From positions 16,476,276 to 16,540,275 of the forward strand of contig CM030845.1 of NCBI GenBank assembly GCA_018105865.1: 64,000 nt of DNA. Direction: 5' to 3'. The notes beneath the pieces are model-generated. The model worked only from the letters and a program-made list of their open reading frames with translations, was not told where the DNA came from and did no database searches. Below are positions 34,301 through 45,972 of this stretch, piece after piece. Position 1 is the stretch's first letter. Each line of letters opens with the position of its first letter. This DNA is from Metaphire vulgaris (lineage: Eukaryota; Annelida; Clitellata; Crassiclitellata; Megascolecidae). The position numbers and the translations under genes are program-made.

Positions 34301-34915
34301 GGGGTAACGCGTTGTTACGTCATATTTGAGGGGATCTGACTTTTTGTGACCTCTCGTCTCGTCTTTTGAAAATCTTGACAAGCAAAAAAGAGGTCGCCAC
34401 CTAAAAAATTAGCATCATGTGACGTCACATTTCCGAAAATCCCCGTCGTCACAAATGTTTGAAATCCCACCCTAAGTGCGTCACGTCATTTGTGGATGGC
34501 CCCTTAGGCAGGACAGGTGCAACAGCAACTGAAGGGTCCCTGGGTTAAAACCTTTCCAAAGCCCCATTTTGTAACCGAGTGCGCCACTCACCCATTATTA
34601 TGACCTGCGCTCTTCTATGCATAATGCCTGAAATCCCCTTTGTCTTGCATCCGTACGTCCCAGCGTCATCCAGTCGTACATGATGAATGATCAGCGCATG
34701 TGACCCATTTGCCTGAATGACTTCGGCTCTTGAACTGAATTCAGGAGAGAGATTGCCCGATCCGCTGTAGATCAGCTGTTTCCTGTCGCTATCGACGCGG
34801 ATGTAAACCCACTCAACAAATGGAAATACAGACGCTGAATCTTCCGCTGGACACTGCAGTCTCAACTGCTGACCGTTGCGTAGGGCAACATTGTGTAACA
34901 GTGGGAGTGTTGAAC
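31330..34915 (-). CDS. Two-Ig-domain transmembrane receptor (three clear exons)
   Basis: All three exons open and close in phase 1. Exon A, 34915-34592 (108 codons), is a V-type Ig with QLRLQCPAED, the Trp of VEWVYIR and DDAGTYGC. Exon B, 32519-32145 (125 codons), is a second Ig with HISCEVRFNG and KAIYRCHLRF and several N-glycosylation sites (NSS, NFS, NVS). Exon C, 31485-31330 (52 codons), has a Thr/Ser stalk, the membrane span AVPTTAAAAVLLIVVVIW and the stop-transfer KLCSKRKRKGK. Acceptors are tcctttttaag, attcgtcacttag and tcttctgtatttcag; donors are gtgagt, gtaaga and gtaaag. A signal-peptide exon should lie above 34915 but I could not find it. Candidate tail exons are at 30807 and 30077. 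A cell-surface immune or adhesion role is inferred. It is convergent with the Ig gene at 22090-25670. Confidence 0.7.
32790..34022 (-). mobile_element. CR1/L2-like LINE 3' half in receptor intron
   Basis: The minus strand encodes VLLDLTAAFDTVDHSILLRR, CGVPQGSVLGPILFTLYV and HLYADDTQIYGG (the YADD catalytic box). The thumb block DWLKSNRLQLNVAKTEVLWL and the end AARAWN-stop-LPADIQESPSLDTFKKRLKS follow. One nonsense codon (near 32955) interrupts an otherwise long frame, so it is young. It is 5'-truncated at 34022 and ends in an (ACTT)n tail near 32800. It lies between the two Ig exons. Confidence 0.92.
34143..34503. mobile_element. MITE, CATCCATAAATGACGTCA family
   Basis: Inverted ends GGGCTATCTACAAATGACGT and GGGGCCATCCACAAATGACG, 361 bp. 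TTAA lies on the left and TTAG on the right, so a 3-bp TTA duplication is possible. Long imperfect palindrome, with two inverse copies of the GACC-T(n)-GCCTGTC motif inside. Lies in a receptor intron. Confidence 0.85.
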
Positions 34916-35097
34916 CTTAAAAAGGACAACGAAATTAATAAATATCTTCATATGATCGAAGGTTCAGTCTTGGACGTCAACCGCCGCATAACGACAATGG
35001 TGTTTGACATGACGCGGCATAAATAATTATTAAGTGGATTCACATAAATGGATTCAACAGATAATTATCTAGGAGAACTAAGTTCCTAAATGCTTAG

Positions 35098-35102
<5 letters not shown>

Positions 35103-35155
<53 letters not shown>

Positions 35156-35320
35156 TGCTTATTCTGGTCACCTTGACATTGGGGATTTTGAAATGTTTGG
35201 GGGACAAGGTCTGAGTCTCCACACTTTTGAAGGAAATTTCCATCCCCCAGCCAACATATAAATTTTTTGGGAGAATTTTAAAACGTTGGGGGGAATCCTT
35301 CAGAGAAGGCCTAGAATAAA

Positions 35321-35361
<41 letters not shown>
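35103..35361. repeat. Two (TA)n runs around a short spacer
   Basis: (TA)n at 35103-35153 and 35322-35358. The spacer carries repeated TTTGGGGG motifs. Confidence 0.9.
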
Positions 35362-35533
35362 CAGGGTGCTAAGCCCATAGAAATTGCAAGTCGAAACTGA
35401 CAATTTTCAAAAAGCTTGGGAGCCGCATTGTCACAATCGGACACGAAAACGAGGTCGTGTGATCAAATTCTTTGCAAAATTTCATTAAATCTCTGCTTCT
35501 ATTTTATGGAACTATGAGACAATTGGCAAACAG

Positions 35534-36015
35534 CAGACATGGAACCGGGTCACTGGGTCAATGGGTCATCCGGGTCACCTTTTTCCAGCGGGTCACAGGG
35601 TCATCTTTATTAACCGGGTTATAGACCCGGTATTAATTAAAAGCCTCTTCAGATGCCAAGCATGCAGGTTCATCAATCCTAAAAGGCTGAAGAGACTGTC
35701 CGCTTGATATTAGTTAGGTCCACAGATACAAGTAATTGATTTTATCACTGAAGGATATTGGTATTATTACTCTAAGGAATGTTATAAAATGTAATGAAAA
35801 ATTCTATAGTGTGATGACAATCGTCAACTATTGCACCCTTACAACGTTTAAATTGAACACGGTAGGCCTATTAGTCCTATAGCATTGTCTCAGATCAAAA
35901 TTAGTTAGTACAGACAATTGGAGCCAATGACCAGGTCATCGGGTCACTGAGTCATCTCTATTTTGGGTCACTGGGTCACCGAGTCTCAAAATGTGACCCG
36001 GCGGTTCCATCTCTG
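35534..36015. mobile_element. hAT element with GGGTCACTGGGTCA repeats, 482 bp
   Basis: A perfect 8-bp duplication GCAAACAG (35526-35533 and 36016-36023) flanks it. The ends CAGACATGGAACCGGGTCAC and GTGACCCGGCGGTTCCATCTCTG are inverted. GGGTCA-type subterminal repeats lie on both sides. Non-coding. Confidence 0.95.
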
Positions 36016-36149
36016 GCAAACAGGCAAGATTATTGCTGCCATAATCACAACTTTCATCATTCGTATGCTTCTGTTGATCTGTTAATCTGATCAAAACATT
36101 TTAGAAACTGTTCGCGAGCCGCAGTTTGGCCACCGCTGCTACGTATATA

Positions 36150-36217
36150 AAGTGGTTTTCACACGCGCTAACTTAGCCTCCTAAGCCCCTTAAAAGCATG
36201 GTATTATTATTATTATG
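36150..36217 (+). repeat. LINE 3' tail with short (ATT)n
   Basis: GTGGTTTTCACACGCGCTAA…CCTCCTAAGCCCCTTAAAAG then (TTA)n, the same 3' tail as the LINE ending at 20380. Confidence 0.75.
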
Positions 36218-37057
36218 GAATGCAGGGCAGTCGAAAGAAATTCCGAGCCCCTGGGCAGAGCAATCACGCGCCACTAGAAAGTTTATATTTAAGCGGTGAT
36301 GACCATTTTTTGCTTGTCAGACTTTACTTCAGTAATTGGAAGTAGAAGTAAATAAGTAAGTGAAATCTCGTTAATTTCTATAGCGCTTTAAAAAGCACCA
36401 TCGAAGAAGCTTCTTATAACTAGGCGCTTAATCCTAATACGAAGTAGCCATGGCCAAAGGTGGGGTCATTCATGCAGGGTCATTTAATGCAAAGGGTCAT
36501 TGTGTCTGGGACGTAATAGCTATGGAGGAAATGATTTTTGAAGAGAAATTATTCGAGTTTAGAAAAAAACTTGAAGAGATGTTGCAAGAAGTGAAGGAAC
36601 TTGTGACTCAGAATTTGCTATTTGACCATGGAGGCATGTAGTTATTTGACCATTATTTGACCAGCGGAGGGATGCTAGAATTGAGTCCCATATAGTCCTG
36701 GTGATGCATATGAAAAAGCACGGTTGCAAATTTTGAGAGATGATTGATTCAGGAGACGAAGGAGAGGAAGGTCGAGTAGATCGATGATGTTGTTGGATTA
36801 TCAGATTTCTTAGGTAGACTGGTTTTGATGTAAATTCTTCTTCTCTAAGAAGAAAAATGAGATTGGTTGACATCCACGAAGAGATTAACGTAAATGCTAA
36901 TTGAATTAGATTAAGTGTGAAATAAACTGACGATCGATGACCCTTTTTGCTTGTCAGTCTTTCTTCGTGATGATATATATATATATATATATAGTGCTTC
37001 ATGTGTCAAACTTTTACGACACACCTGGCCCCTATAGATCGCCGGACCCCTGGGCAT

Positions 37058-37060
<3 letters not shown>
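36218..37060. other. Unassigned repeat debris
   Basis: Contains two copies of GATGACC-T(n)-GCTTGTCAG (36298-36320 and 36936-36957), a TAAGTAAGTGAAATCTCG block near 36350 and a (TA)n run at 36974-36993. These are fragments of hAT and SINE elements without clear ends; no gene. Confidence 0.45.
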
Positions 37061-37143
<83 letters not shown>

Positions 37144-37217
37144 GTAATAATAATAATAATAATAATGTGATTTTAAGTGGTGTAGGAGGCTAAGTAGGCC
37201 TGTGTGAAAACCACTGA
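37061..37217 (-). repeat. (AAT)n plus inverted LINE 3' tail
   Basis: About 105 bp of (AAT)n followed by AGTGGTGTAGGAGGCTAAGT and GGCCTGTGTGAAAACCACTG, the reverse of the LINE 3' tail. Confidence 0.85.
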
Positions 37218-37736
37218 TTTGCCCCTGTCCCCTTCTCAACTGCTCTCTGATGACATGACATTGGGTCTTTTGGTTTTGGTGTTGATGTTGAACACTTGGG
37301 AAAACTACTAAACACGGCCACGGTAAGTTACGAATTCAATACGTTACCTGCAGCAAAAGGGTTGTCATTAAACCATTGATTCATTTATAGTGGTTAGGGT
37401 TTGGGTGAGAGATGGGAAGCTGAGTCTAGGCTTTGTCATGATGGAAAGTTTTAAGTAAGATTAATCAGTTAAGTTAGTAATTATAAATAGGTTGAATATT
37501 AGGGTGGACTCTTTCTTCCGCCTCCACTTCATCTCCAGCCCTTCGCCCCCACCCAACGCTCGATATTTTTATATATTATATATATAATTGTAGTCTATAT
37601 ATAATTGTATTTATATATATATATATATATAATTATATACAGTATATATATTATATATATATATATATAATTGTAGCCTACACTTAAGTCATGATATTAT
37701 TATAAGATAGCTTTGATGTATGGCTAAGATATATAT

Positions 37737-37773
<37 letters not shown>

Positions 37774-38368
37774 TCATATAAGTTTGAACAGCGACTGATT
37801 ATTACAAAGGAATCGCAGTAATGGTGCGATTGTATTAATATTCTGATTGTGTGGTTTTGCATGTATAGGCCTATCGCTTGGTGGTGACGACAGTAACTGT
37901 TTAGAATTAACATTAAGATATATTGTTTTAGGGTGGCTTGGGGCAGAGGACGAGTGATGGTTGGATAGTTAATAGCGTTAAAGTTGACTATAGCCGTCTT
38001 AATAGTGCGATAGTTCTATCCAACATAGGCCTATATTCATACGTTTGTTCGTTCAGTTTACTTTTCCAGCATACAGTGGCAAGCAAAGTTGTAGGCTGAA
38101 TTTCTCACGAAATAAAAAATGGCAGCTTCTCAATTTGTAAATTAAGAAGTTCTCTCCAACACCAGCTGGACAGTTACTCCCATGCTACCATGCTAGTTGG
38201 AGTGGGGTGGGGTAGATACAACTCTCCCAAAAGCTATTTTGTTTCTTCCAACTCGGACATTTCTGGCAATGATCAGCTCCCTTGCTGATGAATTTGCAGT
38301 ATCATCTATTTATATCTCTATGTAGTTCTATTAGAACAAGTGCTGTAAGAGTGTAATAATAATAACAC

Positions 38369-38444
<76 letters not shown>

Positions 38445-39012
38445 CAGTCACTGAGTCTCTAATATATTGAGGTTTACATACCACAGAAAGTCAGGACCAA
38501 ACAAATCAAAGTTAAAATTCTGTGATTGTACAAATTCGTTTTCATTTCACATATTTGTCGACGCTTGGCAGAAATATCTAAGAACAAACGCTTGTTATAT
38601 TAGTTTTATTATTTCAAGATGCTAAAGTGTAACTTATTTATTCGCCACTACAAACTGTCATAGCGGAATATTGTCGAAAGAATGTTGTGTTGATTAAGCC
38701 CTGTGGCTGATTGTGAAAGTTTCCGACAATCCTCCCGCGGAAAGCAAAAGCAAAACTGTTCATGCGAACAAAGAAAATACGGGCTTAAATGAAATTGAAG
38801 CGCATCCAGTTGACTGCTATCAATAAGACTGCTGCTTTTTCATGATGGCAAACTTCTTTAAGTGAGAAACCATATTCGACTGAAATGGTTTACTTCGAGC
38901 AAACAGAACTGAAAATGGCTCTGACTGATGGAGGAGGCGGTTTCACAATATTATTGACATTGCGTGTTGATATAACATGTTGACACAAATACGGGAAATA
39001 TCCAGGTCTACG
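37218..39012. other. No gene seen; TA- and ATT-rich
   Basis: Dense (TA)n at 37565-37775 and (ATT)n at 38363-38440. The remainder shows no coding or repeat family I can name. Confidence 0.5.
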
Positions 39013-39198
39013 CAGTGGCGGCTCTAGGATTTGGCAAGTGGGGGGCGTTGGGGTGGCAATTTCTAATCATGGGGGGCACCAAATGTTGTTTAATGTATGT
39101 AGCATTAAGTATAGGGTCCCAACTGGGGGGCCACTGGGGGGACCAGGCACTCAATAGGGGGCACGGGCCCCCCTGCCCCCCCGGTGGAGCCGCCACTG
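39013..39198. mobile_element. hAT MITE, 186 bp (CAGTGGCGGCTC termini)
   Basis: A perfect 8-bp duplication GGTCTACG (39005-39012 and 39199-39206) flanks it. The ends are CAGTGGCGGCTCTAGGATTT and GGTGGAGCCGCCACTG. Two sister copies are at 45973-46158 and 48753-48944. Confidence 0.96.
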
Positions 39199-39465
39199 GG
39201 TCTACGTGCCTGACTAGTCAGATTGTCAAAAGACGATGGGCATCTGAAAAAGACAACAAAAGCACCATGTACAGTAGAACTACAGTACACCATACACTGC
39301 ATAGAACTGCAACTATGCTTTTACAAGTAGCGTTTACTGTAGCGCAGTATATTGTTGTGTTTACTGTTTGCGTAGCCTATAACTGTTTTTTTCATGATAG
39401 TGTACAGATAAGCTGATATACAATCCGTCTCACCAAAAGACCTGTTTTCGTCAATCCGCCATATT

Positions 39466-39511
39466 CGTTAATCCGCCAAAGTTTAAGAAAACGAATTATG
39501 GCGGATTAACG
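39466..39511. repeat. 13-bp-stem inverted repeat
   Basis: CGTTAATCCGCCA and its exact complement TGGCGGATTAACG are separated by 20 bp. The TCCGCCA motif also occurs just upstream (39452). Likely a small MITE or protein-binding palindrome. Confidence 0.7.
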
Positions 39512-39889
39512 AGAGTGGACCTGCATAGTTAATTCGCGATGTCACAAAGCCAAGAGAAGGTCTATTTGTAAAGTTGGTATATAGATATGTACAAAATTCA
39601 GCGAATTAAAGAAATTCTCCAACAGAAACCATATTTTTGTTTGTCCCATCTTAACTGCATCAAATCGGTAAGACTAATCAATATTGGCCCACTCAATTTC
39701 GATCTACAGCGCTCGAAATAGGTCTCTAAAATCACCTTCCAGCCATTTCATACTGCACAGTGCACACTAAGCTTAGGCTACTCTGTGAGAACGAGGACAT
39801 CAACAAAATGAAAGTCCTGACGAATATCTTGTGATCGAGATGGTTAGTATCTCGATCGAAGGATCGCCAGCGTCTTAGGATATCTGATC

Positions 39890-40170
39890 CAGAGGCGGAT
39901 CTAGGGGGTGCATGGATGGTGCACAGATGTCCCCCGGCGGCGGGCGCCGAGGTGGGAGGGGCGCCAAAATTGGTTTAAGGTAGATTGTTCCGCTACGGAT
40001 GATGACCGTTTTTTGCTTGTCAGGGTATTCGCGAAGTTGAATGAAGAACGAAGGGGCGCCAAAATGGACAGAACGACGCCGTTTTTTGCTTCTTAGGATT
40101 TCCGTCAAGTTGAGGGGGCGCCATCAGTATGTTTTGTCCCCGGGCGCCGGATGCCCTAGCTCCGCCTCTG
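39890..40170. mobile_element. hAT MITE, 281 bp (CAGAGGCGGATCTAGGG termini)
   Basis: The flanking 8-mers ATCTGATC (39882-39889) and ATCTGGTC (40171-40178) match at 7 of 8. The ends are CAGAGGCGGATCTAGGG and GCCCTAGCTCCGCCTCTG. The interior has GGGGCGCCA repeats and one good copy (40001-40023) plus one partial copy of the GATGACC-T(n)-GCTTGTCAG motif. Confidence 0.93.
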
Positions 40171-40823
40171 ATCTGGTCCATTGTATGACAGGGTGTGATT
40201 TATGTCCAAAATGCATTAAAACTCACTTACTGACTTCTAAAAATTTAGTGGCACCGAGCGCCGTTAAAAAGTGGACACCCCCAAGTTTTGTAGCAGATCG
40301 CCGCCTATGAGCTAATGCTCTGGTCGCTTCAACCTTAGCTGAATTGTTTTGCAGAAGAGACTGCCTGTTTGTTTCGTATACAGTTCACTTTGTTCTACAA
40401 TTAGTGAAACCAAGATGCTGAAATCAGACATTTGTTCAAATATATCTATAGTAAACGGGAGTTTAGGCCTGTCTACTACTTGGGGAACCAGCTCACACGA
40501 GTCTTATGATGATGGAATTGACTGCTCGGTTCGCCGTGCTATCCTCTGACCCTGTGTAATATTCTCAAAGTCTGATGTCGCTAGCGAGTCAGAGGAAAGC
40601 CCTCAGCTGCCGCGAACCTAGTCTTTTATTATGAGATAACAATCATAACATCCAATAAGAAATCAGCGAATATCATTACAGCCAATCCCTATCTACTATA
40701 TCTAACAGACACGAGGTGAATAATGATAATAATTATGAAGGCGACTATTAAGGTCCGCCCCTGCACTTCTTTACTATATATCAATGGCACAACCAGTGTC
40801 TTCTGAGTCATAAAAATGCAGAT

Positions 40824-41085
40824 TCACTTTGCCATAATCATAGTCAACTTGTCTCGGGATTGTCCTTCTGATTGTCTTTTGCACTTGAAATCAACCTTAG
40901 TGTTCTTCATTGCCCGTTCAATTGACATGTCTCGTGATTTAGTAACCTGAGACAGGTCTTCATCCATTGTTTCTACACTTTGTTGTTGAATATCATCAGA
41001 CTCTGCATCAGTTGTCTTTAGTCGTTTGTAAGAAATCACTTTTGATTCTGATGCGACAATTGGCTGTTGCGTCTGTTCTTCAGCG
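40824..41085 (-). other. Open frame of unknown origin
   Basis: About 87 codons open on the minus strand, acidic and Gln/Ser-rich (QQPIVASESKVISYKRLKTT, VETMDEDLSQVTKSRDMSIE). It has codon texture unlike the AT-rich surroundings and ends in a stop. Upstream it is cut by hAT-like sequence. It might be the last exon of a broken gene. No domain recognised. Confidence 0.3.
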
Positions 41086-41325
41086 CCGTAGCTACTAGCT
41101 AGGGTTTGCGGCGCCCGGGGCAAGATTTCTATTTTGCGCCCCTAGATTTCGGTGATGACCTTTTTTTAGTCGTCACAACGTCACAGAAGACCTTTTTTCT
41201 TTTTTTTATTCGGCACAGCTATTTTTTAAAACTTTTCCCCATCCAAAATGCGCCCCCCCTACCGGTCGGCGCCCGGGGCGGCTTGCCCCTGCCCCTAGTT
41301 ACGGCTGTGCCCCTGGGTAACTTGC
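41080..41325. mobile_element. hAT-like element with GGCGCCCGGGGC subterminals
   Basis: Left CAGCGCCGTAGCTACTAG…GCGGCGCCCGGGGCAAG and right, inverted, CAGGGGCACAGCCGTAACTA…GGCGCCCGGGGC pair up. One copy of the GATGACC-T(n)-GTCGTCA motif lies inside. No matching 8-bp flank found, so the ends are approximate. Confidence 0.55.
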
Positions 41326-41898
41326 TTCGGTGGCGCATCTTGCCCCGCACTCCCCCATGCTCTGAATTGGCGCAGCCAGAGTTTCGTAATAGGGAGCACA
41401 TCGACATTTTCGTGTAGAAGTCTCCGATTGGCAGAAGACGTCATTTGCACGCATTGACGCCGTGTCCTCTTCGATCCATTGGCGTAGCCACGGGGGAACG
41501 GTGGAGTAGGGTGGTTCCCTCTATTCGGATCGGGACCGGTCGTGAGATCCGTCTAAATTCCCCGGCGAGTAGTTGGAGGGGGGGAAGAGAAGGGTGGTAT
41601 AATATACAGAGGAAACGCACCAGAGAGTAGAGTTTAAAGCATTTGAGACAACGACCTTTTTCCGCTCGTCAAGACCTTTTGATACTGAATAGACTGTAAT
41701 GGAAGTTTCTTTGTCTTTCCATTTATTCTGGGGTTTTTCAAATGCTGCACTCGTTAGCCCAATATTCTTCTTAAGTAAGTAAGCAAGAAAGTAAAATCTC
41801 GTAAACTTATATAGCGCCTTGGGAAGTAGTACAGTAGTAGCTGCTTTTTCTTATGCACTTAGTCTTTCTTGAAATAGCTATAAGGACATTAATAATGT
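41326..41898. other. Repeat debris, no gene
   Basis: Contains ACGACCTTTTTCCGCTCGTCAAG (41648-41672) and a TAAGTAAG…AATCTCGTAAACTTATATAGC block (41774-41830), the same LINE/SINE tail as at 36350. Confidence 0.5.
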
Positions 41899-42078
41899 CA
41901 TAGGCGGAGATAGGAAATTAGAAGTGGGTAGGCAATGAAGGGGTGGGTTTTTAACAATGTTAATGCATAAATATCGAATTCTCTGCAATGAAAACCTCCT
42001 TTTCATGAACGAAACATGTCAGTGCTGCTTTTATGTTGTTTCGCGGTCACCCTAAAGCACATGTTCATCTTATGCGCT

Positions 42079-45000
42079 TCAAAACAACTTCATTTTTCGC
42101 TGCTTGCAGTTAGCGAATTCATCCATCAGCTCAGATGCTACAAGTTTACTGGAAAGATCAGATTCGATTGCCAAAATTGAAACATCAGAAAACCGTTCTT
42201 GACCCATTGTTGCGCGCATGTAATTCTTCACTCTGCGCATAGCAGAGAACGATCTTTCACAAGTCGACGAACTTACGGGGAGTGTAAAGCTAGCTGCATT
42301 AGCTTGAACAGATTTGGAAGCTTCACCATAAAATTTGTAGACAGTCCCACTTTCTCCAATGAGAACACATCAACATGATCAGCAGACAAATCAGATACAG
42401 CTGCTTTCATTATTTGCATCTCGCTTTTTACCAGATCGGCATTGAAGTTCAGTGACTTGCCATAAAGGTGTAAGAGATGATCAATGCCATCGAGATCAAA
42501 ATTAAAAGTAGCAGAAACAGACCTCACTAGAGCTAATGTTTCATTATCCATGAAACGGTGTTGCATTTCAACAACGAGTGCATCGGCAACAGGTAAGTAG
42601 ATCTGTTTCTTCCAAACTTCCAGTTCACTTTCACGCTGAGCCACTCTTGCAGTTCCAGTCGCAAGAGGATAAGAAGGGCAGGCAGAGTCGATGATCTCTC
42701 GCTGACCACAAGTTGAGAAAATAACGAAATCGGCCATTCGAGGCACCTTTCGCGGACGTCGTTGTGGGATTTCCGATTCTCCTTTAATTGATGACGTAGC
42801 GGCTGACTCAGAAAGATCTTCCGTGCCAGCTTCTCTTCTGAGATTCTCTACTTGACTCCATAATGCCTTCCAATCATTTTCGTCAGATCTCATTTTCCTA
42901 ATGGCCGCAATAGTGCCGGTGATCATGGTATGCGCTGTCGCAATGGTGGTTCCTTTTGCCTGCAAAGCCTCATGCACAACGTGGACGAGTGCAAGTACTT
43001 TATCAAAGACAGCGAGGCACACAAGAAACCCAGTTTTGCGCATCTGATGCAGCAAGCCTTGAGCTTCGACAAAGCAGCGGGATTCCGGACTAGACAATTC
43101 GGTAAGACATGTCAGCAAACTTTTGAAACATGTTTTAACTGCATTAACGTTTCGCCATCGACAGGCCCATCTGGTGTCACTCAGCTGAGTTAATTCAATT
43201 GCTTTCAGGCCAAGAAGGCCCTGTGTGTTGACAAATGTCTTGTGGGCTCCGGGCCTCGAGAAGAATACATACAGTGCTTCCAGTACTCCAAAGAATGCTA
43301 TTATGCATCTATTGACTTTGCACATATCCACAACAATTAAGTTAAATCTATGCGACATGCAATGTACGTAAAAAGCCATGGGATAAATCTCACGAATTTT
43401 CCGTTGCACTCCGTTTTGATGGCCTGACATTACACTAGCTCCATCGTATGCTTGCGCAACAATTGGAATGCTTTTCAAATCCACTCCTTCAAGAGATTTC
43501 AACAAACATTGTGCAATTCCTTCTGCATCCCTAGAGTCAGAGCAGTCGACAAACATCAAGAATCGCTCCTTAATCTGTAGATCTGGCGTAACATACCGCA
43601 GGCATATAGCCAGCTGTTCAGTTTTTTGAAAGATCTTGCCTCGTCTGCAAGAAGACAGTAGAAACCAGCATCCTTAACCTGACGAACTACTGTCCTCACA
43701 ACATTTTTTGCGGCTATGTGAATTATTTCGTTCTGCACATCAGGGCTGGTTAGATTGTGGTATACTTTCAGCTTAGATGCAAATTGGGCATCATACTTCG
43801 ACAGAAATGAGCAAAGTTCAAGAAAATTTCCTCTGTTACCACTAAGCAGTGTTTCGTCATGACCTCTAAATGCAAGTCCTTGACGACATAGAAGCAGTAA
43901 TATTTCGATAACTTTCTGGATGTACTGCCTATTCTCTTCCACAGTTTTTTTTATGCTGTGATGATAACTGGGATAACACAGAACCTTGTTTTTCACTATT
44001 CTGAAAACAATGCCACTTTGATTGGCACTCAATGTGGACTTGAGTTCTGGAGTGCTTTGCTAGTTTGTGATGTAAATTTTTCCAGTCACGATTACCTTTC
44101 GTGATAAAAGATGGATCTCTGTTGCCTGAATTGCTTGGATATATACGACAGGGTAACAGAATACTGCATCAGCCAAAACGCTGTATTCGATGAAGGAATA
44201 TGGCTTATACAGTCCAAGGTGAAACGAGCGCATATGACCACCAATGGATCTCTTTGGAAATGCAGGCAAAAGAGGCTGTGCAGGACCAGAAGATATGGTT
44301 CCCAAGTCAATATAAAAACAAAAATCATCACTCTTTAATTGATTTGCCGTCTCACTGCTGCTGGCACTGCTTGCTTCGCTCTGTTCTTGTGCACGTTGAA
44401 ACTGCAGAGTTGATGAATTATGGGGCTTTGGTGGCAACGATACAGAGCAAACGGAACCGGAATCCGTCTGGAAGTGGACTGCCCCGCAGTCGTTGATGTT
44501 TAGGTCTTCATAGACACAATCAGTCTCGGTTCCACGTGTTGAAGATGTTGTGTCTAAAGGGCATGAACTATCTGAATGCTCAAAATTGCCCTCAGCCTCC
44601 TCAGGCTCAGTCAGAACAGTCTCTTTCACTCGAAGCAAACTGACATAATGTTCCTCGCCAATCTGACCAAGATGAATTGGTGTAGCAGTCTTTTTCTTCG
44701 TGGGAATTAATTCTGTGCAATGGCCATTATTATGGTAAATTTTTTATTTCTCTTTGCAAGTATTCAGCAAGAGCTCTCAACATCGGCTCGTCCACCCATT
44801 CGCCATCTTTACCCTGACTCTCCAAATATTTCGTCAGGTCACTGTATTGACACTTGATCAGAGAGTCTTGTATGGCAAGTTGACTTGCTTTATCTTGCCT
44901 CAAATATGGAACAGCATTTTGACGCAACTCTTTGATGTTGTTAAGTACGCTTAGGCTGGTACTAATACTAGAAGACTTATAAGGATTGTCGCTTTCGTCT

Positions 45001-45734
45001 GAAGGTGCCGATGTTGATATCTGAAGCTGATCAAGTATCGCATGCAGAGCACAGTTGCCATCGCCCGGCATGTTTCGAACAGTGAAATTGTGTGATTTGG
45101 CAACCTCGCACAATCTCTCGTACTGATGACGGTACTGTGTACCTGACAATTAGTAAATGATCCAAGTTATGTCATCTGAGTTATTACCCCATATCGGCCC
45201 ATAATCACAGTAACAAATACGATGTCAACGTATCAACAGTTTCGTGTACGACCGCAGTCCACTCAGTGGCGTGATTTCACATTTTTCGTGGGGGGCAAAG
45301 AATGCACATAAACATCCAATACGGTAATACCAGTCATCATTTAACATTTTTCTCATTTTTCATTTATCAATTCTCAAAATTTTATCATTTCTTGGGGGGC
45401 CACGGCCGCCCAGCCCCAACCCAAAGGACACCACTGATTCCACTGACGGTCAGTGAATTAATGATGAATTATGTAATTATTCATGAGATTATAACCAAGT
45501 CCAGTATACTGTCTATATCGTAACTCGTTAGTAGTCTACTACTCCAGACCACAGTCAGTTATCACTCAGGACTCATGAAATTTACAATTTTTCACACTTA
45601 CTTGACTTGTTCCGTTGTTTTCTTGCAATATGATGCTGACGTTGAACTTCTCTTACTTCTGTAGAAGTACCTGAAGCTTCAGCTTTCTGTTCAGTTCCGA
45701 CAGTCCGATGACTTCGTATTACAAATTTATCCAT
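42079..45734 (-). CDS. OTU-protease / hAT (TTF-DUF4371) transposase fusion, frame-broken
   Basis: Exon 1, 45734-45602, starts MDKFVIRSHRTVG, a typical start of this hAT group. Donor gtaagtg and acceptor ctaattgtcag give a phase-1 intron. Exon 2 from 45142 begins with an OTU domain: catalytic block NMPGDGNCALHAILDQL (Cys), YLESQGKDGEWVDEPMLRAL, and His block GEEHYVSL. It is followed without a break by a TTF-type finger region (GHMRSFHLGLYKPYSF, GNRDWKNLHHKLAKHS) and the DUF4371/RNaseH-like core. The core shows NRQYIQKVIEILLLLCRQGL, LLADEAR, FVDCSDSRDAEG, QAYDGASVMSG, VHCMSHRFN and LSDTRWACRWR. The dimerisation block is LPVSSSTCERSFSAMRRVK. About five one-base frame breaks occur: T-runs at 44740-44745, 43945-43952 and 43622-43627, plus about 44150 and 42290. 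Three lie in homopolymers, so sequencing error is possible. The OTU part would be a deubiquitinase-type protease. Confidence 0.85.
45264..45436. mobile_element. hAT MITE in the transposase-gene intron
   Basis: 173 bp with ends CAGTGGCGTGATTTC and GGACACCACTG. Flanking 8-mers AGTCCACT and ATTCCACT match at 7 of 8. It sits inside the intron between the two exons of the OTU-hAT gene. Confidence 0.88.
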
Positions 45735-45972
45735 CGCAATCCGGTTATCCCTATCTCGACCGCGTAGCTGTCGTACAAACTGCGTAAACGGTTATAAAGA
45801 CAAGCAGTTGTACACAGGGACAGCAAAACTCATACCGACCAATCACAATAGGCGTCGTTCGTTCCGACAAATCACAGGCGTCGTTCGTTCCGACCAATGA
45901 CAAGCGCCGTTCGTTTCTCAAAGGGAATAGGTCTTGCCCTTTCCATTAATGGAGTTTTTCTGGAGGTTGCTG

